Source: Treponema sp. (GTDB lineage: Bacteria; Spirochaetota; Spirochaetia; Treponematales; Breznakiellaceae). From it: 10,150 nucleotides of DNA. The notes under the pieces were generated by a model. That model searched no databases, was not told the DNA's origin, and saw nothing but the letters and a program-made list of their open reading frames with translations. A program made the translations under genes and the position numbers. Location of the stretch: positions 1-10,150 of the forward strand of contig JAISPY010000008.1 of assembly GCA_031274565.1 (NCBI GenBank), in the 5' to 3' direction. This document shows positions 1 through 6,489 of this stretch, in pieces (position 1 is the stretch's first letter; every line of letters starts with the position of its first letter).

Positions 1-260
1 TTATACCGAAGCCATCAGGCTCGATCCTCAAGATGCCGCTGCGTATTACAACCGTGGAAATGCTTACGATGACAAAAAAGACTATGACCGGGCCATTGCT
101 GATTTTACCGAAGCCATCAGGATCGATCCTCAATACGCCCGTGCGTATAACAACCGTGGAGTTTCTTACGGTAACAAAGGAGACTATGACCGGGCCATTG
201 CCGATTATACCGAAGCTATCAGGCTCGATCCTCAATACGCCCTGGCGTATGACAACCGTG
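1..260 (+). repeat. Tandem 102-bp direct repeats encoding TPR units
   Basis: Units begin at 1, 103 and 205, each opening with TTWTACCGAAGCYATCAGG and continuing into CTCGATCCTCAA-like sequence. The first two copies differ at roughly 15 of 102 positions. The third copy matches for about its first 60 bases and then diverges into the C-terminal cap. The array continues off the left edge. Confidence 0.9.
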
Positions 261-331
261 GAAAAGCCTATCAAGCAAAAGCGGAAGCCGACTTGGCCGA
301 AGCCAAGCGCCTTGGGTACTCAGGCAACTAG
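2..331 (+). CDS. TPR-repeat protein, C-terminal part (5' end outside window)
   Basis: The frame is open from the left edge and stops at TAG 329-331, giving 109 residues without a start codon. It holds about three 34-residue tetratricopeptide repeats: helix-A segments such as YYNRGNAYDDKKDYDRAI alternate with ADYTEAIRLDPQYA helix-B segments, and NRG recurs at each join. The third repeat breaks into an alanine- and lysine-rich capping helix (KAYQAKAEADLAEAKRLG) before a short GYSGN tail. TPR arrays are helical protein-protein interaction scaffolds; nothing visible shows the partner or cellular location. Any signal peptide or other domain would lie upstream of the window. At DNA level the repeats have a strict 102-bp period and the first two are about 85% identical by eye, suggesting recent duplication or conversion. 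The TPR identity is secure; the specific role is unknown. Confidence 0.9.
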   Translation, partial: YTEAIRLDPQDAAAYYNRGNAYDDKKDYDRAIADFTEAIRIDPQYARAYNNRGVSYGNKGDYDRAIADYTEAIRLDPQYALAYDNRGKAYQAKAEADLAEAKRLGYSGN

Positions 332-400
332 GAGGTGGGCAAGCCCAGGGTGCCAGGTACTGGTTTCTATGCGTTTATCCTGACAAGAAGCGAAGAACCG
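332..400. other. Gap between the TPR gene and the dehydrogenase promoter
   Basis: No convincing rho-independent terminator follows the TPR stop codon. The only inverted repeat seen is a short CCAG-GTA-CTGG at 353-363 followed by TTTCT, too weak to call. Otherwise nothing is recognised before the promoter at 401. Confidence 0.5.
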
Positions 401-429
401 TTGACAAAGGTGAAAGGGGGTTGTATGAT
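401..429 (+). promoter_or_regulatory. Sigma-70 promoter of the dehydrogenase operon
   Basis: A perfect -35 box TTGACA (401-406) is separated by exactly 17 bases (407-423) from a -10 box TATGAT (424-429), five of six to consensus. Transcription would start near 436, leaving a leader of about 42 nt before the ATG at 478. The -10 box lies downstream of the alternative TTG start at 421, which argues against that start. Confidence 0.75.
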
Positions 430-435
430 AAAAAA

Positions 436-449
436 TCAAAACGTTTTGA
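436..449. promoter_or_regulatory. Perfect 14-bp palindrome, candidate LacI-type operator
   Basis: TCAAAACGTTTTGA equals its own reverse complement and is centred on CG, the geometry typical of LacI/GalR-family operators. It begins at the predicted transcription start of the TTGACA/TATGAT promoter, where a bound repressor would block initiation. A second inverted repeat, GTTTTG-A-CAAAAC (443-455), overlaps it and shares the right half. The regulator is not in the window, so the family assignment is inferred from symmetry and position only. Confidence 0.55.
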
Positions 450-466
450 CAAAACATTGGTTGGAC

Positions 467-473
467 AAGGAGG
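467..473 (+). promoter_or_regulatory. Shine-Dalgarno AAGGAGG selecting the ATG at 478
   Basis: AAGGAGG lies four bases before ATG 478-480. The longer in-frame reading from TTG 421 would have to begin inside the promoter and lacks comparable support. The ATG also places the first beta strand and glycine loop (INVAIIGTGN) at the extreme N terminus, as is usual in this family. Confidence 0.8.
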
Positions 474-477
474 CAGT

Positions 478-1650
478 ATGATCAACGTAGCTATTATCGG
501 GACAGGCAATATTTCCACTCAGCACATCCAGGGGTTTCTTGAATTCCCCGATCGTTGCAGGATTGTCCGTATAACCGACATTATAGCAGGTAAAGCGGAA
601 AAAAAGGCCCGGGATTTCAAACTTGACGCGGCGGCGTCAATATCCTTTGAAGACGCGCTCCATGACCCGGAAGTGGATTTGGTGAGTATATGCACCCCTC
701 CTTTTGAGCATGCGCGGCTCGCCATCGCCGCCCTTAACGCGGGAAAGCACGTCATCGTGGAAAAGCCCATGGCGGCCTCTCTTGAGGAATGTGACGGGAT
801 AATTGCGGCCGCCCAAAAGAGCGGCAGGATCTTTTCGCCGGTAGCGCAAAACCGCTTCCGCGATCCTATCGCCAATCTTAAAAAGCTACTCGACTCAGGC
901 AAGGCCGGACGGGTCGTCCACGCGCAGATCGATTCCCACTGGTGGCGCGGCCACGCATACTATGATCTTTGGTGGCGCGGGACCTGGCAGAAGGAAGGCG
1001 GCGGTTGCACCCTGAATCACGCGGTTCACCAAATCGACATGCTCGGCTGGATGCTCGGCCTGCCGCAAAAAATAACCGCCGTGTTGAGTAATGTGTCCCA
1101 CGATAACGCCGAGGTGGAGGATATTTCAATCGCCATACTGCAATACGGGGCAAGCGAATTGTGCGCGAAAGGCGCCCTGGCCCAAATCACCAGTTCGGTG
1201 GTACACCACGGCGATGAACAGCAGGTCATCTTCCAATGCGAAAAGGCCCGCCTCTCGGCTCCGTGGAAGGTCGTGGCGTCCACGGCTCAGCCAAACGGCT
1301 TTCCCCTTAAAAACGAGGCGTTGGAAAACGAGCTTACCGCGGATTATCAGGCGCTGCCGTCGTTAAAACATACTGCCCATGCCGGGCAGATCGAAAATGT
1401 GCTGGACGCTATAGAGGGAAAAGGCGCGCTGCTTATTCAAGGCGTGGACGGACGGAAGACCATTGAACTTATCACCGCAATCTACAAGGCGGGCGCGGAG
1501 CAGCGCCCGGTAGAACTGCCTATAGTGAGCGGTGATCCTTTTTATACGGTAGAAGGCATTATGCGCTTGGTACCTCATTTTTATGAAAAGAAAAATTCGG
1601 TGGAAAACCAGGAAGGGAATATCACCGTTGGTAGCACGTACCAAAAATAG
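478..1650 (+). CDS. Gfo/Idh/MocA family NAD(P)-dependent dehydrogenase (first of pair)
   Basis: A 390-residue oxidoreductase of the glucose-fructose oxidoreductase/inositol dehydrogenase/MocA family, expected to be cytosolic and to oxidise or reduce a sugar, polyol or sugar-derived hydroxyl with NAD(P). The N-terminal Rossmann fold has the dinucleotide loop GTGNIS (residues 8-13) after strand INVAII. The family EKP motif is at 95-97 in HVIVEKPMAAS. The C-terminal domain opens with a GGG turn (174-176) and a histidine-rich helix, LNHAVHQIDMLGW, whose H184 and D187 match the usual catalytic positions. The gene ends 12 bases before a second, divergent family member, so the two are almost certainly co-transcribed from the promoter at 401 and probably act in one pathway. 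The substrate cannot be read from sequence. Family assignment is very secure. Confidence 0.92.
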   Translation: MINVAIIGTGNISTQHIQGFLEFPDRCRIVRITDIIAGKAEKKARDFKLDAAASISFEDALHDPEVDLVSICTPPFEHARLAIAALNAGKHVIVEKPMAASLEECDGIIAAAQKSGRIFSPVAQNRFRDPIANLKKLLDSGKAGRVVHAQIDSHWWRGHAYYDLWWRGTWQKEGGGCTLNHAVHQIDMLGWMLGLPQKITAVLSNVSHDNAEVEDISIAILQYGASELCAKGALAQITSSVVHHGDEQQVIFQCEKARLSAPWKVVASTAQPNGFPLKNEALENELTADYQALPSLKHTAHAGQIENVLDAIEGKGALLIQGVDGRKTIELITAIYKAGAEQRPVELPIVSGDPFYTVEGIMRLVPHFYEKKNSVENQEGNITVGSTYQK

Positions 1651-1662
1651 CAGGAGTTTATT

Positions 1663-2751
1663 ATGGTTTCAGTATCAGATGGAATGACGTACGCGCCGAA
1701 AGGCAAGGCGGCGCCGGTGGTCAAGCCCGGAGAATTTGTGTTTGCCGCCCTTGGCCTGTATCATGGCCATATTGTCGGCATGTGTAACGGTTTAATTGAA
1801 GCCGGCGCTATTTTGAAAACCTATTACGACCCGAATCCGAAGTACAGGGAAAGTTTTGCGAAAAATTTCCCGCATGTCAAACCCGCAAAGAGCGAAGATG
1901 AGATATTGAATGACCAGGAAATCATCCTCGTTGCCGGCGCGACTAAAACCGATGAGCGATGCGCCCTGGGCCTGAGCGTCATGGCAGCGGGTAAGGACTA
2001 TTTTACCGACAAAGCGCCGCTGACCACTCTGGAACAACTCGCCCAGGCGCGGGAGGCGGTTCAAAAAACCGGCAAAAAATACGCCGTATATTACAGTGAG
2101 CGCATCCATGTAGAGTCCGCGGTATTTGCCGGCCAGCTTATTGAGCAGGGCGCTATCGGACGGCCGATACAGGTAATCGGTTTTGGTCCGCACCGTCTGG
2201 GCCCGGGGGGCCGGCCGGATTGGTTTTTTATCAAAAAGCATTACGGCGGTATACTCTGCGACATCGGCTGCCATAATGTGGAACAGATACTTTTCTATAC
2301 CGGCGCAAAAGACGGAAAAGTTGTGCAGAGCCATGTGGCGAACTACGGTCATCCTCAATACCCGGAACTGGAAGATTTCGGCGACTGCGAAATTGTGCTT
2401 GATCATAACGCCTCAGGCTATTTTCGCGTTGACTGGTTTACCCCCGACGGTCTGCAAACATGGGGCGACGGCCGGCTCTTCATACTCGGAACCGAAGGCT
2501 ACATTGAACAGCGAAAATATGTGAACCTCGGCATTAAAGGTTCAGGTGGCGGCCATGTATTTCTCGCCAATGGCAAAGAAGAAACGTACTTCCACGTCGA
2601 AGGCAAAGTCGGTTTTCCCTTCTTCGGCCAACTGGTACTGGACTGCCTCAACCGTACTGAAAACGCGATGAGCCAGGAACATGCCTTTAAAGCCGCGGAG
2701 CTCAGCCTTATCGCGCAGCGTGACGCCGTAGTATTGGAAAAACCAAAATAA
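1663..2751 (+). CDS. Gfo/Idh/MocA family dehydrogenase, divergent (second of pair)
   Basis: A 362-residue protein of the same superfamily as its upstream neighbour but clearly from another branch. It has an N-terminal extension of about 22 residues before the first strand, FVFAALGLYHGHIVG (25-39), where a G-x4-GH pattern replaces the classical GxGxxG loop. The EKP position reads DKAP (116-119). The substrate domain has GGILCDIGCHNVEQ (195-208), with D200 and H204 at the positions of the family's conserved Asp and catalytic His. ATG 1663 is preceded by AGGAG (1652-1656) six bases upstream. With only 12 bases between genes this is a bicistronic unit. The pairing suggests two steps on one substrate, such as oxidation and re-reduction in an epimerisation through a keto intermediate, but that is inference. 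The precise reaction is unknown. Confidence 0.88.
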   Translation: MVSVSDGMTYAPKGKAAPVVKPGEFVFAALGLYHGHIVGMCNGLIEAGAILKTYYDPNPKYRESFAKNFPHVKPAKSEDEILNDQEIILVAGATKTDERCALGLSVMAAGKDYFTDKAPLTTLEQLAQAREAVQKTGKKYAVYYSERIHVESAVFAGQLIEQGAIGRPIQVIGFGPHRLGPGGRPDWFFIKKHYGGILCDIGCHNVEQILFYTGAKDGKVVQSHVANYGHPQYPELEDFGDCEIVLDHNASGYFRVDWFTPDGLQTWGDGRLFILGTEGYIEQRKYVNLGIKGSGGGHVFLANGKEETYFHVEGKVGFPFFGQLVLDCLNRTENAMSQEHAFKAAELSLIAQRDAVVLEKPK

Positions 2752-2756
2752 TCCCT

Positions 2757-2794
2757 ATCCCGAGGGCAAATATCGAGCACTGCCCTATCGGGGT
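2757..2794. repeat. Stem-loop just after the dehydrogenase stop
   Basis: Positions 2757-2763 (ATCCCGA) pair with 2788-2794 (TCGGGGT, one G-T wobble), and GGGCA 2764-2768 pairs with TGCCC 2781-2785 across a two-base bulge. The loop is 12 bases. It begins five bases past the stop codon, where a transcript-end or stabilising hairpin would be expected, but no T-run follows. Confidence 0.5.
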
Positions 2795-2815
2795 GCATAC
2801 TGGGTCTGGGTATAG

Positions 2816-2851
2816 GGGAGCATAGACAAACAGCACGTTTCCTATGCTCCC
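2816..2851. repeat. Strong 10-bp inverted repeat with inner stem
   Basis: GGGAGCATAG (2816-2825) is perfectly complementary to CTATGCTCCC (2842-2851). Inside it AAAC 2828-2831 pairs with GTTT 2837-2840 around a five-base loop. The sequence after it on the plus strand is TAAAAAC and no T-run follows on the minus strand, so this is not a canonical intrinsic terminator. Confidence 0.65.
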
Positions 2852-2866
2852 TAAAAACGGTTTCAT

Positions 2867-2931
2867 CGGTGCAGTGAAGCAAGACCAATGACAGGGAGTG
2901 GCGGGGAAATCCCTTAGGCTTCTTCGCACCG
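2867..2931. repeat. Three-tier nested stem structure
   Basis: CGGTGC 2867-2872 pairs with GCACCG 2926-2931, GAAGC 2876-2880 with GCTTC 2918-2922, and AGGGA 2893-2897 with TCCCT 2910-2914, with internal loops between tiers. An alternative pairing, GGGAGTGG 2894-2901 with CCGCTCCC 2929-2936, competes with it. The collinear nesting looks RNA-like, but I have not computed its energy. Confidence 0.4.
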
Positions 2932-2966
2932 CTCCCGTATGGTATCCTTGCCGTGTCTACCAGGTA

Positions 2967-2984
2967 AACGGATTTATGTCCGTT
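2967..2984 (-). terminator. Weak hairpin downstream of creD, possible terminator
   Basis: AACGGA (2967-2972) and TCCGTT (2979-2984) form a 6-bp stem with a six-base loop. On the minus strand the second arm runs into TTTACC, so the T-run is minimal. It lies about 50 bases past the creD stop codon. Termination here is only a suggestion. Confidence 0.25.
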
Positions 2985-3035
2985 CCTTAAAACATCCTGT
3001 TAGTCTTCCGCCACTATGCCTTTCCGCAGCGGGTA

Positions 3036-4448
3036 TTATTCGCCGCCGTACCAGTCGAGTTTGCGGGTAAGAAACATGACGAGCGCGATTATCACAAAGG
3101 CGCCGACGGAGCCAATGAGCAGCGCGTAGGATTCGGCGTTCAGCACGGCGTAAAGAAGCACATACGATATGCCTACAACCAGGCCCATATACCAGCTTTT
3201 ACCCCAGGACGGCAGCAGGGAGCGCGAATAAAGGGTCATCAGCGCGGTTACGGCGAACGCCGCGATAAGGTAGGCCGTATCAAAAGGTATTTGCTCGGAC
3301 AGTGATAGCAGCAGCAGATAGAACACCGCGTTGCCGATGCCGGAAAGTAGGTACGGTACCGGATGGATGCGTTTCTTTGTGAAAACCTCAAGCAGGAACA
3401 GGGTCAGGAACGGAACCATCAGAAAAAGAATCGCGTACTTCACGGCCCGCGTATTCAGCGCGTAGGTATCGATAGTGCGGAAGAAGTCTACGCCGAAGAG
3501 TGAGCCGCCGTAATTATAGCGGTCTTTGCTATAGTCCTTCTGAAAAAGCGGAATATCGCGGCTCAAATAGCTGATGTCCCAGCGCGCCGAAAACTCGCTG
3601 TTGCTAACGCTCGACGCGCTGGGCAGGAAAGCGCCCTGAAACGAAGGCGAAGGCCAATCGGAGGAAATGCGGACGCTGGTGTCCTGGCCGATCGGCAGCA
3701 CCCGCACCAACTGCCCGCCCTGTATCTCCATGCTGATGCTGAACTCCGCTTCTTTGTTTTGAAAGCGCGGGAGCGCCGCGTATATGCCGCCGCCGTATTT
3801 ATCCGTGAACGACTCGGCGTCCCGCATGGCGGCGCGCTTGTCAGCATTGAGCGGAACATCTCCGGGATTAAACAAATTATAGCCCCGGTTACCGGGCTGA
3901 AAAAAGAGTTCCCCCCCATCCCATTCGGATTTATTTATCTTGCGGATACCCTTCTGGCTGGAAAGGGCGATAACCAGCTCCGCCTGATTAAAAAAAACCT
4001 CTTCGTTAGGCCGCAGCTCTGAAACAGCCATTGCCGGATCGAAGCTGCCGCTCAAGGCAAGGGTCCCCTGAAACAGCGGCACCGAAAAAATACCGCGCTT
4101 GCGCACTTCGGTTTTGAAGGAGGCGTCAATATTCAGTTTTTTCGGGCTTACCATGAGCGTAAACGGTTGCTTGGTGATATCGACCTTCTCGCCGTCCTTT
4201 TCCGTTTTGCTGCGGTGCTCGGTTGTTTGTACCCCGGGAATTATGACAACGGGGCCGGCCTCGATAAGCTGATTCCCCCACGCCTCCATTATATCCGCCT
4301 CGGCGAAGGCCGCTGTCCTGCCCCGTTCCCGCACCAAACCGCGTATCATATTCAGCGGCAGCAATAAGAGAAGAACCAACGCCACGAGCATCAGCACTTT
4401 GAAAGTATATCCTTGAGAAATTTTTTTGAAAGAAGGCTGCTTGTCCAT
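3036..4448 (-). CDS. creD: CreD-family inner membrane protein
   Basis: A 470-residue integral membrane protein of the CreD (cell envelope integrity) family, close to the roughly 450 residues of E. coli CreD. It has one N-terminal transmembrane segment (about 16-36), a large predicted extracytoplasmic domain (about 37-335), and a C-terminal bundle of about five helices (336-354, 362-382, 388-408, 416-434, 438-461). The family's most recognisable block is HPVPYLLSGIGNAVFYLLLL (362-381) followed by SLSE; the protein ends in LDWYGGE. In enterobacteria creD belongs to the CreBC regulon and affects envelope properties and colicin tolerance; its biochemical role is unclear. No creB or creC is visible here. 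ATG 4448 was chosen over TTG 4511 because the latter lies in a promoter -35 box. It is the last gene of the minus-strand group and has its own promoter. Confidence 0.88.
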   Translation of the reverse strand: MDKQPSFKKISQGYTFKVLMLVALVLLLLLPLNMIRGLVRERGRTAAFAEADIMEAWGNQLIEAGPVVIIPGVQTTEHRSKTEKDGEKVDITKQPFTLMVSPKKLNIDASFKTEVRKRGIFSVPLFQGTLALSGSFDPAMAVSELRPNEEVFFNQAELVIALSSQKGIRKINKSEWDGGELFFQPGNRGYNLFNPGDVPLNADKRAAMRDAESFTDKYGGGIYAALPRFQNKEAEFSISMEIQGGQLVRVLPIGQDTSVRISSDWPSPSFQGAFLPSASSVSNSEFSARWDISYLSRDIPLFQKDYSKDRYNYGGSLFGVDFFRTIDTYALNTRAVKYAILFLMVPFLTLFLLEVFTKKRIHPVPYLLSGIGNAVFYLLLLSLSEQIPFDTAYLIAAFAVTALMTLYSRSLLPSWGKSWYMGLVVGISYVLLYAVLNAESYALLIGSVGAFVIIALVMFLTRKLDWYGGE

Positions 4449-4451
4449 AAT

Positions 4452-4456
4452 CCTCC
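4452..4456 (-). promoter_or_regulatory. Shine-Dalgarno GGAGG selecting creD ATG 4448
   Basis: On the minus strand GGAGG lies three bases before ATG 4446-4448. The spacing is shorter than usual, but it is the only good ribosome site near a start downstream of the promoter. Confidence 0.6.
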
Positions 4457-4458
4457 AT

Positions 4459-4473
4459 GCCGCGCCGCGCGGC
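4459..4473 (-). promoter_or_regulatory. GC-only hairpin in the creD leader
   Basis: The minus strand reads GCCGCGCGGCGCGGC, a 6-bp all-GC stem with a three-base CGG loop. It occupies most of the short predicted leader and ends two bases before the GGAGG site. It could restrict ribosome loading or stabilise the 5' end; neither is shown. Confidence 0.5.
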
Positions 4474-4482
4474 TTTGAGGCA

Positions 4483-4511
4483 AGTATATGTCCGGAGAGG
4501 CGCTTAGTCAA
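4483..4511 (-). promoter_or_regulatory. Sigma-70 promoter of creD
   Basis: On the minus strand TTGACT (4506-4511) and TATACT (4483-4488) are separated by 17 bases, each five of six to consensus. Transcription would start near 4476, about 28 bases before the creD ATG. This allows creD to be expressed independently of mnmG, and it rules against TTG 4511, which is part of the -35 box. Confidence 0.75.
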
Positions 4512-4608
4512 TAAATACTGCGCGCGTGTGATTCATAAGGGAAAAGATCACCCCTTTGGTAGCATAGGAGGTATGGAGGAGTACCCAGTCAACCATGAAA
4601 CCTGGTCT

Positions 4609-6489
4609 TTATCCTACGGCGAAGGGTGAACGCTTGGTTTTGGCCAATACCATGAGCAGGGCGATGTCCCCCTGGCGGACCCCGGGGATCCGGGCGGCCT
4701 GGCCCACGGTAAGGGGTTGGACCTGGGAGAGCTTTTCCTTGGATTCCGCGGAAAGACCGGGGATCGCGCCATAGTCCAAGGCCCTATCCAGCTTGATGGC
4801 TTCCATTTTTGCGTTCCGGGCGGCGGCACGACTTTCCTTTTCAATATAACCGGCATATTTTATATCCAGCATCGCCCGATCCAGCCATTCTTGGGGATAC
4901 TCCGCCAATTCAGGTACATAGGGGAGCAGATCTTCCCAGCGTACCGCCGCGTCGGTCAGGGTTCGCTCCAGCGTATCCCCTCCGTGGGACCGGAGACTAA
5001 GCGCCGCTCCAACATGTTCCTGTTCTCGAAGACCAGGCGCTTTCCGGTTCCGCAGCAGTTCCCGGATCACCTCCAAGGCTTGGGTTTTTCGCTGAAACCG
5101 TTCCCACCGCTGTTCATGCACCAAGCCCAGCTCCCGGCCCTTGGGAGAGAGCCGGGAGTCTGCGGTGTCCTGGCGTAGTACCAGACGGTGTTCTGCCCGG
5201 CTGGTGAACATCCGGTAGGGTTCTTTGGTTCCCAAGGTGGTAAGGTCATCGATTAGAACCCCGATATACGCCTCGGCCCGTCCTAAAACCAGGGGTGGAT
5301 CCCCTCGGAGTTTCATGGCCCCGTTGATCCCTGCGATAATACCCTGAGCCGCAGCCTCCTCATACCCGGAGCTGCCGTTGGTTTGACCTGCCACAAACAA
5401 GCCCCCCAGACGTTTGGATTCCAGAGTTGGGTAAAGGTCCAGGGGATCCAGATAATCGTATTCCACCGCATAGGCGGGCCTGACAATCCGGGCTTCCTCA
5501 AGACCGGGGATGCTGTGTATGAACTCATGCTGCACATCCTCTGGGAGGGAACTGGAGGCTCCATTGAGGTACATCTCATTAGTAGCACAGCCCTCAGGTT
5601 CAATGAAAATATGGTGCCGATCCCGTTCAGGGAAACGGACCACCTTATCTTCAATAGAAGGGCAGTACCGGGGGCCTACCCCCCGAATCTTCCCTCCGTA
5701 CAGGGGGGACCGGTGGATATTCGCCTTGATGATGCTATGGGTTTGCGGGGTAGTATAGGTGATCCAGCAAGGAACCGAAGGCCGGTCCAGGAAGGCGCCA
5801 GGATCCACATCAAAGGAAAAAGGGGCGCTCATCTCGCCGTTCTGCCGCTCCAACTGGGCATAATCAATGCTATTCCCCGCGATTCGGGCAGGGGTACCGG
5901 TCTTGAGCCTGCCCAAGGGGAAGCCCCTGCGCCGCAAACCTACGCCCAGTCCGAGGGCGGCTCCTTCTCCTAAGCGCCCTTGAGGAGCGTCATACGCACC
6001 GATGAAGATCCTGCCTTCCATAAAGGTACCCGTAGCCAGGATCACCACCGGAGCGCTTATACGCCCCCCTCGTTCAGTGCAGACTCCCTGAACAATACCC
6101 GGGGATTCTGCAACCAGGAGATCAACCACCGTATCCATCAGGACCGAAAGTCCTGGCTGCGTTTCAACTGCGGATCGGGCCGCTGTCTGGTATGCCCCTT
6201 TATCCGTCTGGGCACGGGGGGCTTGTACCGCAGGTCCCCGGGAACGGTTAAGCACCCGGTACTGGATACTGGTTTTATCGACGAGCTTCCCCATTTCGCC
6301 TCCCAAGGCATCCACTTCCCGGACAAGATTCCCTTTGGAAAGCCCTCCGACTGCGGGATTACACGAAAGCGCGCCGATTCGGTCGGGGTTTTGGGTAATG
6401 AGCAGTCCTTTGAACCCAAGACGGGTTACCGCCAGGGACGCTTCAATGCCCGCATGTCCCCCCCCTACAATAATACAGTCATAATCCAT
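4609..6489 (-). CDS. mnmG: tRNA uridine-5-carboxymethylaminomethyl modification enzyme MnmG (GidA)
   Basis: A full-length 626-residue MnmG (E. coli 629). With MnmE it installs the (carboxymethyl)aminomethyl group on wobble uridine 34 of certain tRNAs, using FAD, NADH and a methylene-tetrahydrofolate one-carbon unit, in the cytosol. Visible hallmarks are the FAD loop GGGHAG (9-14), CNPAVGGLSKGNLVREVDAL (43-62), GRLKTGTPAR (193-202), GPRYCPSIEDKV (272-283) with the conserved Cys276, the second FAD segment FVAGQTNGSSGYEEAAAQG (365-383), the SRAEHRL block (430-436) and the C-terminal YAGYIEKE (545-552) needed for tRNA and MnmE contacts. The ATG has only a weak GAGAG ribosome site. It follows ftsH by 58 bases; no mnmE is in the window. 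Identification is essentially certain. Confidence 0.98.
   Translation of the reverse strand: MDYDCIIVGGGHAGIEASLAVTRLGFKGLLITQNPDRIGALSCNPAVGGLSKGNLVREVDALGGEMGKLVDKTSIQYRVLNRSRGPAVQAPRAQTDKGAYQTAARSAVETQPGLSVLMDTVVDLLVAESPGIVQGVCTERGGRISAPVVILATGTFMEGRIFIGAYDAPQGRLGEGAALGLGVGLRRRGFPLGRLKTGTPARIAGNSIDYAQLERQNGEMSAPFSFDVDPGAFLDRPSVPCWITYTTPQTHSIIKANIHRSPLYGGKIRGVGPRYCPSIEDKVVRFPERDRHHIFIEPEGCATNEMYLNGASSSLPEDVQHEFIHSIPGLEEARIVRPAYAVEYDYLDPLDLYPTLESKRLGGLFVAGQTNGSSGYEEAAAQGIIAGINGAMKLRGDPPLVLGRAEAYIGVLIDDLTTLGTKEPYRMFTSRAEHRLVLRQDTADSRLSPKGRELGLVHEQRWERFQRKTQALEVIRELLRNRKAPGLREQEHVGAALSLRSHGGDTLERTLTDAAVRWEDLLPYVPELAEYPQEWLDRAMLDIKYAGYIEKESRAAARNAKMEAIKLDRALDYGAIPGLSAESKEKLSQVQPLTVGQAARIPGVRQGDIALLMVLAKTKRSPFAVG

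Larger units (their letters stand above)
2752..3035. other. Non-coding gap between converging genes, rich in inverted repeats
   Basis: This 284-base stretch separates the plus-strand dehydrogenase operon from the end of minus-strand creD. I recognise no gene in it. Four separate stem-loops or nested stems can be drawn by eye, at 2757-2794, 2816-2851, 2867-2931 and 2967-2984. None is followed by a clear T-run on either strand, so a standard bidirectional terminator is not evident. It may hold factor-dependent terminators, a structured RNA, or the relic of a small repeat element. No terminal inverted repeats or target duplications were found. Confidence 0.5.

Noticed and set aside
1..260. Regular repeats as a possible CRISPR array
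   Set aside because: The repeats are contiguous 102-bp coding units with no spacers and translate into TPR motifs.
353..363. CCAG-GTA-CTGG as a terminator for the TPR gene
   Set aside because: Only a 4-bp stem with a poor T-run; too weak to call.
33..383. 116-codon open frame over the TPR region, plus strand
   Set aside because: It is out of frame with the TPR reading (frame from base 2) and its repetitive look is just the 102-bp repeat read in another frame.
371..383. Identical 13-mer GCGTTTATCCTGA also at 6552-6564
   Set aside because: About one such match is expected by chance in 10 kb on two strands; the second copy lies inside the ftsH 3' coding end.
421..480. Upstream TTG start giving a 409-residue dehydrogenase
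   Set aside because: TTG 421 is upstream of the -10 box and before the predicted transcript start; ATG 478 has AAGGAGG and begins directly with the Rossmann strand.
1792..2406. 204-codon minus-strand open frame opposite the second dehydrogenase
   Set aside because: The opposing gene is secure, and this frame has no recognisable motif or ribosome site.
2499..2929. Minus-strand open frames of 129 and 73 codons spanning the dehydrogenase 3' end and the following gap
   Set aside because: They overlap a secure gene, have no ribosome site or recognisable motif, and the frame upstream of 2929 in the gap contains stops.
4446..4511. TTG start giving a 491-residue CreD
   Set aside because: TTG 4511 is part of a -35 box and the extension has no family-like sequence.
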